DNA of 26,068 nucleotides from the IMG/VR virus record IMGVR_UViG_3300037507_000390, positions 1 through 26,068 of that record, one strand, 5' to 3'. This DNA is from a virus. Below the pieces are notes generated by a model. It searched no databases, had not been told where the DNA came from, and saw nothing but the letters and a program-made list of their open reading frames with translations. The position numbers were made by a program, and so were the translations under genes. Below are positions 1-5,524 of the stretch, piece after piece. Each line of letters starts with the position of its first letter. The first letter of the stretch is position 1.

Positions 1-14
1 AAATACCAACTAGC

Positions 15-218
15 ATGAATCCAAGAAGGGACAACTGGTGCGGCGATAACCTTGCCGAGGAAGCCGAGGATGACGATGATGAAACCCAGCATTTCAACTG
101 GAGAAACAATCCAATCCGTGCCTTATTCGACAACCCGTCCCAACGATCGCACCAGTCGTCCCTAGACTACGAAAACGAATTGGACTATTATCTACCCCGC
201 TATGGAAAAGAGATTTAA
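15..218 (+). CDS. Small acidic hypothetical protein, 5' end uncertain
   Basis: An open frame of 67 codons starting at ATG 15. The same frame stays open to the left edge of the window, so the true start may lie outside and the gene may be 5'-partial; no Shine-Dalgarno precedes the ATG. The product has an acidic stretch (AEEAEDDDDE, residues 14-23) and an aromatic, charged C-terminus ending YGKEI. I recognise no family. It overlaps the next gene by 17 bases, which is the close packing seen elsewhere here and supports it being a real gene of the plus-strand module. It could also be the C-terminal end of a longer protein. Confidence 0.45.
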   Translation: MNPRRDNWCGDNLAEEAEDDDDETQHFNWRNNPIRALFDNPSQRSHQSSLDYENELDYYLPRYGKEI

Positions 219-447
219 AAAAGTAGTAGTCAACCCAAAGACTGGAAGGAAGAACACTATTCGCTATGGGCAAGCAGGCCCAGCCAAAGACGGCGGGGAT
301 CGCATTAGACCCGGTACGGCCAAAGGAAATTCCTATTGCGCTCGCTCTGCCAAGATCAAGGGTGACTGGAAGGACAACCCCAATAGCCCCAACGCACTTT
401 CCCGCAAAAAATGGAAGTGCCGAGGAAGCAAATCAATGAAGTCATGA
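202..447 (+). CDS. Small conserved phage protein with NSPNxLSRKKWKC motif
   Basis: An 81-residue basic protein. The pattern NPKTGRKNTIRYGQAG, then RIRPGTAKG, then YCARSAKIKGDW and NPNSPNALSRKKWKC matches a small conserved protein that I recall as widespread in phage genomes (possibly the family called DUF6321; the number is from memory and unverified). The two conserved cysteines (C46 in SYCARS and C73 in KWKC) could bind a metal or form a structural pair, which is inference. Its function is not known to me. Its stop overlaps the next start as ATGA (444-447), so the two are probably translationally coupled. No clear Shine-Dalgarno lies before ATG 202. Confidence 0.75.
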   Translation: MEKRFKKVVVNPKTGRKNTIRYGQAGPAKDGGDRIRPGTAKGNSYCARSAKIKGDWKDNPNSPNALSRKKWKCRGSKSMKS

Positions 448-641
448 GTGCCGGCAAGGGGGACACACCGAGGCCCGTAGATATGAAAGTCTATGGGGAC
501 AACTATGACCGAATCTTCAGAAAAACCAATAGATCCGAAAACATACCGATTCCGCTGGAGAAAGAAAGCCAAGCCGGAGGAGCAACAGACTGTCAAAAGG
601 ACTGTCAGTCTGACCCCGGAAACTCACCAGAGGATTCTTAA
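444..641 (+). CDS. Small GKGDTPRPV-type phage protein overlapping the next gene
   Basis: I start this at ATG 444, which overlaps the previous stop as ATGA. An in-frame upstream ATG at 411 would overlap the previous gene more deeply and is less likely. The N-terminus MSAGKGDTPRPVD followed by YGDNYDRIFRK resembles a recurrent short phage protein in which GKGDTPRP and a Y-x-x-x-Y/W-D-x-I-F motif are the conserved parts; its function is unknown to me. After about residue 31 the frame runs on through the start of the next gene in another frame (137 shared bases if that gene starts at 505). That part is low-complexity polar sequence and may be a read-through extension rather than a selected domain. 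Confidence 0.5.
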   Translation: MSAGKGDTPRPVDMKVYGDNYDRIFRKTNRSENIPIPLEKESQAGGATDCQKDCQSDPGNSPEDS

Positions 642-831
642 TTACGCTCGCCGTTCTAGGATCGGGTTCTCCAAGGCAGTAGAGAAACTGCTCGACACCG
701 AGGAGTCCCGTGCTATGGAACCGCTAGTTACCATTGACTGGGACAAGGTGCGCCGGATGAAACTTGGCAACCACTACATGAGCATTGACCTGTTCCGTAG
801 TGGGAACCGCAGAAGATACAAACGAAAATAA
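505..831 (+). CDS. Ribbon-helix-helix-like DNA-binding protein
   Basis: A 108-residue protein from ATG 505, preceded by a GGGGA Shine-Dalgarno-like sequence at 495-499; a start at ATG 493, four residues longer, is possible. Residues 30-66 (VKRTVSLTPETHQRI followed by SRIGFSKAVEKLLD) look like a ribbon-helix-helix fold of the CopG/Arc/MetJ type: a short strand, then two amphipathic helices. Such proteins bind DNA as dimers through the paired strands and are usually transcriptional regulators. The C-terminus is very basic (NRRRYKRK). It lies between a small phage protein and the AAA+ ATPase. It may regulate this module or the repeat region after it, but the sequence does not show its target. 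Confidence 0.6.
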   Translation: MTESSEKPIDPKTYRFRWRKKAKPEEQQTVKRTVSLTPETHQRILNYARRSRIGFSKAVEKLLDTEESRAMEPLVTIDWDKVRRMKLGNHYMSIDLFRSGNRRRYKRK

Positions 832-841
832 ATCACCGAAA

Positions 842-1393
842 ATGAGAGGATTCCCTTCGCGCTACAAGAATGCCCCAGAATGCGTCGGAGACGGCTGGTG
901 GGGACACTACAAGGCTGCGCTACCTATCGTGGATTCTGGAGGCATTGTGGTGCTTTACGGCGGACATGGTACAGGCAAGACCCGCATGGCCCAGAAGCTA
1001 GCATCCGAGGCCAAGCCACCCAATCGCTCCTACAAGGTTTTCGGGGTGTCCAAGGATGTCCATCCGGTCTACACTACCGCAGTCAATTTGTTTATGCAGA
1101 TCCGGGATACCTACCGGCGGGACTCCGAGGTTTCCGAGAAGCAACTTCTGGACTCCTACTGCGAAGCCTCGGTGCTGGTCATCGACGAGATCCAAGAGCG
1201 GGGGGAGACTCAGTTTGAGGACAGGAAGCTGACCCAGATCGTGGATGCCAGATACCAGCATGAGAAGCCAACCATCTTGATCTCTAACTACAACCGCGAG
1301 CAGTTCGCCAAGGCATTGTCCCCGGCGATCCTTGACCGTATTCGGGAGAATGGCATCGGGCTACACTTTGACTGGCCCTCCTACCGCAGGTAA
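842..1393 (+). CDS. DnaC/IstB-like AAA+ ATPase (putative helicase loader)
   Basis: A 183-residue P-loop ATPase. From ATG 842, Walker A is GGHGTGKT (residues 40-47), Walker B is VLVIDE (111-116), a sensor-1-like ISN lies at 147-149, and an arginine-finger-type DRIR is at 165-168. The size and motif order match DnaC/IstB-type AAA+ proteins, which load the replicative DnaB-type helicase onto single-stranded DNA. The N-terminal PSRYKNA is also typical of that group. The frame is open upstream to a TTG at 785, inside the previous gene. I prefer ATG 842 because the leading residues there look like the family N-terminus, but no Shine-Dalgarno decides it. It is the last plus-strand gene and converges on the late operon. 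A loader suggests that the helicase is encoded left of the window or by the host. Confidence 0.75.
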   Translation: MRGFPSRYKNAPECVGDGWWGHYKAALPIVDSGGIVVLYGGHGTGKTRMAQKLASEAKPPNRSYKVFGVSKDVHPVYTTAVNLFMQIRDTYRRDSEVSEKQLLDSYCEASVLVIDEIQERGETQFEDRKLTQIVDARYQHEKPTILISNYNREQFAKALSPAILDRIRENGIGLHFDWPSYRR

Positions 1394-1405
1394 AGAAAAC
1401 GCCAA

Positions 1406-1440
1406 AAGGTTGCCAGATAGCGCAGGAAGGTTACCAGATA
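1406..1440 (+). repeat. Pair of 14-bp direct repeats spaced 21 bp
   Basis: AAGGTTGCCAGATA at 1406-1419 and AAGGTTACCAGATA at 1427-1440 differ at one position and start exactly 21 bp apart, about two turns of B-DNA, so bound proteins would sit on the same helix face. They lie just after the stop of the ATPase, in the noncoding gap between convergent transcripts. A dyad, AGGTG-A-CACCT, follows at 1457-1467. A binding site for a regulator or replication protein is possible, but nothing identifies the partner. Confidence 0.5.
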
Positions 1441-1473
1441 AGGTGGAAATGTTTACAGGTGACACCTCCGCAA

Positions 1474-1520
1474 TTCCCGTTTGGGAACTGACAATTCCCG
1501 CCTATGGCAAACAAGCGGGA
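1474..1520. terminator. Two small dyads between convergent genes (possible bidirectional terminator)
   Basis: TTCCC-GTTT-GGGAA forms a 5-bp stem with a 4-base loop at 1474-1487. TCCCGC at 1496-1501 pairs with GCGGGA at 1515-1520 around a 13-base loop. The position, between the plus-strand ATPase stop (1393) and the last minus-strand stop (1525), is where transcripts from both sides should end. No strong T-run follows either hairpin, so canonical factor-independent termination is not shown. Confidence 0.3.
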
Positions 1521-1524
1521 TTGA

Positions 1525-1683
1525 TTAGTCCGACCTAGCTGCGAGAATCAGCCCAACGTTTGCCAGAGCATAGGCAGTCCATGTTAATGCCCAAGGGAAG
1601 TCACCCTTGACAGCATAGGATAGCCCTACCCATGCGTAGAGGACCGTCACGATCCCCACAATGTGTGACTCATTTAGACTCAC
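1525..1683 (-). CDS. Small two-helix membrane protein, last gene of the late operon
   Basis: A 52-residue frame with a GTG start at 1683, overlapping the 3' end of the amidase gene by 14 bases, and TAA at 1525-1527. The product has two hydrophobic segments: roughly residues 8-25 (IVGIVTVLYAWVGLSYAV) and 31-49 (WALTWTAYALANVGLILAA), separated by a KGDFP turn, and ends RSD. This helical-hairpin layout and the KGxxxWALxxxxYALANVGLI pattern resemble small phage membrane proteins found near lysis genes. A holin or holin-modulator role is inference. The start is uncertain: no Shine-Dalgarno, and a later GTG (1659) is also in frame. Confidence 0.6.
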   Translation of the reverse strand: MSLNESHIVGIVTVLYAWVGLSYAVKGDFPWALTWTAYALANVGLILAARSD

Positions 1684-2335
1684 TTTCAGTTGGGATTTGG
1701 ACTAACTTGGAATACCACCAATTAGAGATGCCTTGGGCGATAGCGTCTGCGATCTCCAAACTCTGTGTCTTGGCGGACACCCAGTCCTTCTTATTTGTGC
1801 CAAAGAATGGTTCAGCAATAACGGCTGGACACGGCATCTTGCGAAGGAATGTGCCACCACGCTCGGATGACTTGATTGGCTTAATGCCGCGCCGCTTGAT
1901 GGAGGGAACCTTCCCAAGGAATCGCTCCTCAATCTTGCAGGCTAGTGCCATACCCTCTTTGCTGGTGTGCCAATAAAGCCACTCATGCCCATTGGCTGTT
2001 ACTCCAGCAGCATTGAAATGCAATTCCACGGCGGCATCTGCCTTCCATGTCTTGAGTAATCCAGCAAGCCAAGCCATAGCGGTAGCATACCCACCACCAT
2101 CGTAAGTCTTAATCACCTTGGCATTGAAGTTTTTCGCCTCCAAATGTTCAGCGATCATGTCCGCCAGCACGTTATTGTAATACCACTCATTCGTCCCATC
2201 CACGGACAACGCTCCTCCTTCGTGGCGGTTCTTCACCAATCTGCTGTGGCCCACGCAAATAGCAATGTTCCCACGTTTAGTGGGTGCGGTTGCTAATTGC
2301 AGATAAGATGACAGCTTCTTAATTATGTTCTTCAT
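1670..2335 (-). CDS. N-acetylmuramoyl-L-alanine amidase (endolysin, Amidase_3 type)
   Basis: A 221-residue zinc amidase predicted to cut the bond between N-acetylmuramic acid and L-alanine in host peptidoglycan at the end of infection. The Amidase_3 motifs are visible in order: a GHS with a candidate zinc ligand H30, E50 in the TNEW segment, H106 in ELHFNA, and the C-terminal glutamate E175 in PAVIAEPFFG that completes the catalytic site. The length fits a single catalytic domain with no separate wall-binding domain. The N-terminal 22 residues are basic rather than hydrophobic, so I see no signal or SAR sequence; export would need a holin. The ATG leader lacks a Shine-Dalgarno (AATACTAACATG). 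It follows a winged-helix-like gene and is overlapped at its 3' end by a small membrane protein. Confidence 0.88.
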   Translation of the reverse strand: MKNIIKKLSSYLQLATAPTKRGNIAICVGHSRLVKNRHEGGALSVDGTNEWYYNNVLADMIAEHLEAKNFNAKVIKTYDGGGYATAMAWLAGLLKTWKADAAVELHFNAAGVTANGHEWLYWHTSKEGMALACKIEERFLGKVPSIKRRGIKPIKSSERGGTFLRKMPCPAVIAEPFFGTNKKDWVSAKTQSLEIADAIAQGISNWWYSKLVQIPTESESK

Positions 2336-2347
2336 GTTAGTATTAGT

Positions 2348-2587
2348 TTATCGCTTACTGTAAACGTTGGATATTTTCCCATTGAGACAAATTTTTCGGC
2401 TCTTCAGTTCGCCCGATTCGATTAGTCTCCTTAAATGCGAGGCTGCTGTATTCTCTGGCAGTTTACGCCCACCGCTTGAGGCTTCTTGGATGAACTCTTT
2501 GAGCGTAAACTCATCCTCCCGCTGCACGTTATCGTTGAGCGACTCAAGCGCGGTAAGAAGTGCCGATTTGTTTCCGATTTTTTTCAT
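2348..2587 (-). CDS. Small winged-helix-like protein
   Basis: A 79-residue protein. The pattern FTLKEFIQEASS, then NTAASHLRRLIESGELKSRKI, then a short beta-like NGKISNVYSK resembles a winged helix-turn-helix: a helix, a recognition helix (about residues 47-57), then a two-strand wing. It may bind DNA as a small regulator, but could equally be a structural or accessory protein; I recognise no specific family. The leader AAACACCATG has no Shine-Dalgarno and is the same ten bases as before the gene starting at 6438. It sits between the phosphoesterase and amidase genes. Confidence 0.6.
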   Translation of the reverse strand: MKKIGNKSALLTALESLNDNVQREDEFTLKEFIQEASSGGRKLPENTAASHLRRLIESGELKSRKICLNGKISNVYSKR

Positions 2588-2605
2588 GGTGTTTTTGTTG
2601 GTTAG

Positions 2606-3400
2606 TTAGTCTGCGGTGTAAATTCTGCGATGCACAAGCGGAAGTTCCCCCTTCTCAACCTGCCTCATGTCGAGGATGACAACTGAAGGTTGTGGAACCG
2701 CGTCTGGCACGACACGGTGGGCGTAGCGAGTGAGACCCTGCCATGCGCCGGTAATGATCGAAAGTTGGTTGCCATCGTCCCAGATTCCGTGGCGGTGTCT
2801 GTGCGCTCGGCACATGACCTTCGGGACTGCCTTGCCTGCCCTAGCTCGGCTGTGGGTTAGATTGCCCAGCATAATCGAATGCGCGGATGCCTCAAGGCAG
2901 CTTCGGGCAGTTGCCGAGATGTGGTGCGCAAAGTTCACTAGTGTGCCACCGACCTCAAGATCGAGGTTGTCCCATGCGTTCTGGCCTGTGGCTGGGTTCT
3001 TTGTGGCTCCAAGCGCACGCCCGATGCGAATCTCGTCATTGCGACTATGTACCTCCGTTCCTTTAATGATGTGCAATTTGTGGCAGGTTTCGGCCAAGAA
3101 TCCCAGCACCTGTCTCACAGCGTCCGTCTGGTCGCCGGGATCGGGTGTCATCACTTGCAGCGTCTTGTGGTGGATGCCGTCCACAAGGTCGCCATTGACA
3201 ACCAAATCGAACTGATCCTTACCGATGACCTTTTGCGACCAGACAAGCATATCCTCCCAGCACTCCCAGAGCCACTTTTGGAACTCGTTCTGCCCGATGG
3301 GATTGCCCTCATTGGACAGGAAGTCTTTTGGCCATAGCCCCATCGTGCTGCCAACGTGGAGGTCGCTCATGAGCATGACGAGCTTGGATGTTGTTTTCAT
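2606..3400 (-). CDS. Calcineurin-type metallophosphoesterase
   Basis: A 264-residue protein with the ordered metal-binding motifs of the calcineurin-like phosphoesterase superfamily: SDLHVG (D13, H15), NGDLVDG (residues 69-75), KGTEVH (113-118, the position of the usual GNHE), FAHH (157-160) and RAHRHRH (198-204). These enzymes use a di-metal centre to cleave phosphomono- or diesters; the substrate cannot be read from sequence. The KGTEVH motif departs from the consensus GNHD/E, with T-E-V-H in place of N-H-E. The start overlaps the upstream protease-like gene by four bases (ATGA), so they are probably coupled. Its position inside the late lysis region is unexplained: host nucleotide or DNA processing, or virion DNA handling, are possibilities. 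Confidence 0.85.
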   Translation of the reverse strand: MKTTSKLVMLMSDLHVGSTMGLWPKDFLSNEGNPIGQNEFQKWLWECWEDMLVWSQKVIGKDQFDLVVNGDLVDGIHHKTLQVMTPDPGDQTDAVRQVLGFLAETCHKLHIIKGTEVHSRNDEIRIGRALGATKNPATGQNAWDNLDLEVGGTLVNFAHHISATARSCLEASAHSIMLGNLTHSRARAGKAVPKVMCRAHRHRHGIWDDGNQLSIITGAWQGLTRYAHRVVPDAVPQPSVVILDMRQVEKGELPLVHRRIYTAD

Positions 3401-3702
3401 GGATTTAGTTTGTTTTCAAGTTTCTCCCACGCCGGAAAGAAAATATTGTCGATAGCACGGACGATGCTTTCCTCGTCAAAACGATCAGCGAATGAACAAC
3501 CGCTGACAGCAAGAGCAGCATGAATAACCTCATGCCTCAATGTATCTTTGAGATTCTTTGGATTGGCAAGACATTTTTTTGACAACAATATCTGCCTGTC
3601 GTCGAAGAGCATCTGCCCCCAGTCATCGTTCTCTAAATCACGGAATGTGATCTTGAACTTCTGCCCACCTATGCTGACAGATCTCGGTGTTTTCTGCCTC
3701 AT
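3397..3702 (-). CDS. HExxH zinc-metalloprotease-like protein
   Basis: A 101-residue protein with RHEVIHAALAVSG at residues 56-68, a typical HExxH zinc-binding helix (H57, E58, H61). A downstream FDEESIVR segment (E77/E78) could supply the third ligand. The N-terminal part (VSIGGQKFKITFRD) is beta-like. The short length and the motif in the last half recall SprT/ImmA-like minimal metallopeptidases carried by phages. Whether it is an active protease and on what is not shown; virion maturation or a role near lysis are guesses. It overlaps both neighbours by four bases, so it belongs to a tightly coupled run with the lipoprotein and phosphoesterase genes. Confidence 0.75.
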   Translation of the reverse strand: MRQKTPRSVSIGGQKFKITFRDLENDDWGQMLFDDRQILLSKKCLANPKNLKDTLRHEVIHAALAVSGCSFADRFDEESIVRAIDNIFFPAWEKLENKLNP

Positions 3703-3977
3703 TGATCTCCTATGATGATGGCTCGTCGATAGGCGTAGTGGGAAAAAAACTTCTGCCCATGCCCATCCACATACCCTTCTTTGAACTGGTAGCGGACGCT
3801 AGGAAGAAGGGTCACTGTTACTGGGTCGCGCAGTGCTGCCTCGTTTTCTCTTGAGACGTTTCGCCAATCTCTCAAGCCGCAACTGGGCAATAGGACTCCC
3901 ATCAGCAGCAAGGCGGTCAATCTCGTCCTCAATGTGGTCGAGTTCTTTTTCACGCTGCCAATCAACCCATTTAACAT
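3699..3977 (-). CDS. Lipoprotein, putative outer-membrane spanin (Rz1-like)
   Basis: A 92-residue protein with a lipoprotein-type signal: a basic n-region (KKNSTTLRTR), a hydrophobic stretch (LTALLLMGVLL, residues 20-30), then LPSC with the candidate lipidated cysteine at C33. Mature residues include GLRDWRNVSRENEAAL and a C-terminal beta-like region ending RAIIIGDQ. The first 179 bases overlap the preceding gene in a different reading frame, the arrangement known for Rz/Rz1 spanins of Gram-negative phages. The o-spanin role, in which an outer-membrane lipoprotein pairs with the inner-membrane partner to disrupt the outer membrane, is inferred from signal, position and overlap. It is not proline-rich as lambda Rz1 is, so the assignment is moderate. 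Confidence 0.65.
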   Translation of the reverse strand: MLNGLIGSVKKNSTTLRTRLTALLLMGVLLPSCGLRDWRNVSRENEAALRDPVTVTLLPSVRYQFKEGYVDGHGQKFFSHYAYRRAIIIGDQ

Positions 3978-4017
3978 AGGCTTGGCAAGCAGAAATTATC
4001 GCTAGGACAAAATTCAC
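3799..4017 (-). CDS. Putative inner-membrane spanin (Rz-like), short
   Basis: A 72-residue protein from GTG 4017, overlapping the upstream stop as GTGA. Residues 1-20 (MNFVLAIISACQAYVKWVDW) form a short N-terminal hydrophobic segment. A highly charged, heptad-like region follows (EKELDHIEDEIDRLAADG and LRLERLAKRLKRKRG), then a serine-rich tail. An N-terminal anchor plus a periplasmic coiled coil is the i-spanin plan, though at 72 residues it is much shorter than lambda Rz. The lipoprotein gene begins inside it in another frame. Alternatively it is a small membrane accessory protein unrelated to spanins. Confidence 0.55.
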   Translation of the reverse strand: MNFVLAIISACQAYVKWVDWQREKELDHIEDEIDRLAADGSPIAQLRLERLAKRLKRKRGSTARPSNSDPSS

Positions 4018-4166
4018 TTGGCATCAGCAGCCTTGAGGAGGCCAATGCCGGCAGTAATGGCCGCAATCGTGGCCCCGAAATCCACGTTTTGTCCATTCAG
4101 TAGGGCAACTGCGGCGTTTACAACTGCCGCGATAATGGTCAAAATTCCCAAAATAGTTGTTTTCAT
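4014..4166 (-). CDS. Small hydrophobic two-helix protein (holin candidate)
   Basis: From ATG 4166 the product is 50 residues: MKTTILGILTIIAAVVNAAVAL (first helix), a turn at NGQNVDFG, then ATIAAITAGIGLLKAAD (second helix). The frame is open to an ATG at 4208 that would add 14 lysine- and asparagine-rich residues; I prefer 4166 because the protein then begins directly at the first membrane helix. Small proteins with this MKTT-hydrophobic-NGQxVDF-AxIxAGIGLLKA plan occur in phage lysis regions, and a class II-type holin role is plausible but inferred. It lies between another membrane protein and the spanin-like pair. Confidence 0.6.
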   Translation of the reverse strand: MKTTILGILTIIAAVVNAAVALLNGQNVDFGATIAAITAGIGLLKAADAK

Positions 4167-4191
4167 ATCTTTTGATGTGAATTTATTTTTA

Positions 4192-4392
4192 TTATTTGTC
4201 TTTTTCATTCCTAGATTTTACCAGATTTCTCAAAGAAATCAAGGCAACAAGAAGAAGAACAACCGCCGTAGATAACCGAACCCAAGCCTCCATCGCCTCA
4301 ACAAATGTCACCATAAATCCAGTAGCAGATGCTAACACACCAGTGGCTCCGTTGGCAATAGTGTGACTGTGGGTGTCTACAAAGTGTCTCAT
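4192..4392 (-). CDS. Small membrane protein (holin or holin-partner candidate)
   Basis: A 66-residue protein. Residues 16-32 (ATGVLASATGFMVTFVE, moderately hydrophobic) and 38-54 (VRLSTAVVLLLVALISL) could form two membrane segments, followed by a positive C-terminus (RNLVKSRNEKDK) likely facing the cytoplasm. It overlaps the upstream gene by four bases and sits next to a second small membrane protein. Two adjacent membrane proteins before a spanin pair fit a holin/antiholin arrangement, but sequence alone does not say which is which. Confidence 0.6.
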   Translation of the reverse strand: MRHFVDTHSHTIANGATGVLASATGFMVTFVEAMEAWVRLSTAVVLLLVALISLRNLVKSRNEKDK

Positions 4393-4703
4393 GGCTCTTG
4401 TGGCGCGTCAGGATCAATAATGTCTTGGGGATTAACGTCAACCCTAGCATCCAATCCGCCAAGGTCATCGATGATTTGGAAAAACTCTGGGAAATCAACC
4501 GGCCTCAATGGAGGATTACCAATCAGCGGGGTATTCATGATGTCATCATCGCATGGCACAAAGGAGAGTCCAGCATGGTATCCAGTAAAGATGTGGTAAT
4601 TCCCCGGCAACCAGAAAACTGGCAGCCCGCGAGATGATTGCGCCAAGGCCACCGCATCATTTGCGGCTTGTGCTTGTTCAGCAGTAACGGCAAATCCGAT
4701 CAT
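4389..4703 (-). CDS. Hypothetical protein, proline- and aspartate-rich C-terminus
   Basis: A 104-residue protein from ATG 4703, which overlaps the stop of the upstream appendage-type gene as ATGA. An earlier in-frame GTG at 4733 would give a 34-base overlap and is less likely. The N-terminus MIGFAVTAEQAQAANDAVALAQ looks helical, the middle is rich in glycine and aromatics (FWLPGNYHIFTGYH), and the end is acidic with NPQDIIDPDAPQEP. I recognise no family. Its coupling to the putative appendage gene suggests a virion or assembly role, which is inference. Confidence 0.6.
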   Translation of the reverse strand: MIGFAVTAEQAQAANDAVALAQSSRGLPVFWLPGNYHIFTGYHAGLSFVPCDDDIMNTPLIGNPPLRPVDFPEFFQIIDDLGGLDARVDVNPQDIIDPDAPQEP

Positions 4704-5524
4704 GGCAGTGTCAGTCCCGTACAGGTTTCCCACATTGTTTTCAGTGCCGCACTGTATTGATCTGCTTGTGTTGTTGTAAACTCAAGCCCGATGTGTGCCG
4801 CGCCAATTGAATCGTTAGAAAAGTTTGCAAAACTGCTATTGTTATTTGCAGCCATAATTTGTGCATTGATAGTTGGGTAGCCTCCAGTAGAAGAAGAAGT
4901 GTTTGTAGCAAGAGAAGTGACTCCGGCAGTTTTCCTAACACGGAAAAACCTATTTGTTGTTGTTGTCTCGCCAGCAACATAGATGCCACCAAACGTGGTG
5001 TCTGTTGCATTCATGTCAACACCAAGGCTTCCAGCTGAAGTTGTGGCCCCGGCAATGGTGTTCCTTGAAATCCGGAAACTCTTCTTGGCTGTTTGTGTCA
5101 CCCCAATTACCGCACGAAAAGAAGATCCAGCACCAGCCGCGTAAATAAGGCAAGAAATGGAAGCGTCTCCATCTACAATACTAAGAGCATCTGGACTTGT
5201 GTCCATTGCCATCCTTGCATTAGATCCGTTTCCAGTAATGTATCCGGCAGAATGGGTGACAGTCCCAGCAAACGTGCCGCTGTTCGTAGTAATCAGATCA
5301 ATCGCATTCGGGCTGGCAATAGCCCAGATCGGCAGATACAGCCTCTTGATGTTGGCATACCATCCCTCATCTTTCCCGGTCGCATAGAACTCGCTGATGG
5401 CCTTCTTTTGCGCTCCCGAGACAGTCGCACCAACAGCAACTACAGCGTCAATGTATGCCTGTGCGTCTGGGTCTAATGTAGTAGGCATGAACCCACCAAT
5501 TCTATTTGCAAGTGCGTAAAACAT
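4700..5524 (-). CDS. Putative virion appendage protein (laminin-G-like beta-sandwich)
   Basis: A 274-residue protein. The start region DPDAQAYIDAVVAVG, a helical linker to a YANIKRLYLPIWA segment, then a long Gly/Thr/Ser-rich beta region (NGSNARMAMDT, FGGIYVAGETTTTNRFFRVRK) ending with a QYSAALKTMWETCTGLTLP helix match a recurrent phage structural-protein design with a concanavalin/laminin-G-like domain. Such proteins usually form tail or capsid appendages that touch sugars or the host surface. ATG 5524 overlaps the upstream stop by one base (TGATG), but an internal ATG at 5488 has a GGTGGG Shine-Dalgarno and may be the real start, 12 residues shorter. It follows the putative adaptor. Confidence 0.65.
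   Translation of the reverse strand: MFYALANRIGGFMPTTLDPDAQAYIDAVVAVGATVSGAQKKAISEFYATGKDEGWYANIKRLYLPIWAIASPNAIDLITTNSGTFAGTVTHSAGYITGNGSNARMAMDTSPDALSIVDGDASISCLIYAAGAGSSFRAVIGVTQTAKKSFRISRNTIAGATTSAGSLGVDMNATDTTFGGIYVAGETTTTNRFFRVRKTAGVTSLATNTSSSTGGYPTINAQIMAANNNSSFANFSNDSIGAAHIGLEFTTTQADQYSAALKTMWETCTGLTLP

Noticed and set aside
411-443. Upstream ATG 411 as start of the GKGDTPRPV-type gene
   Set aside because: It would lie deep inside the previous gene; ATG 444 gives the ATGA overlap and the conserved-looking N-terminus.
2730-3215. Plus-strand 161-codon frame opposite the phosphoesterase
   Set aside because: The minus strand has all metallophosphoesterase motifs in order; the plus-strand product has none and no leader.
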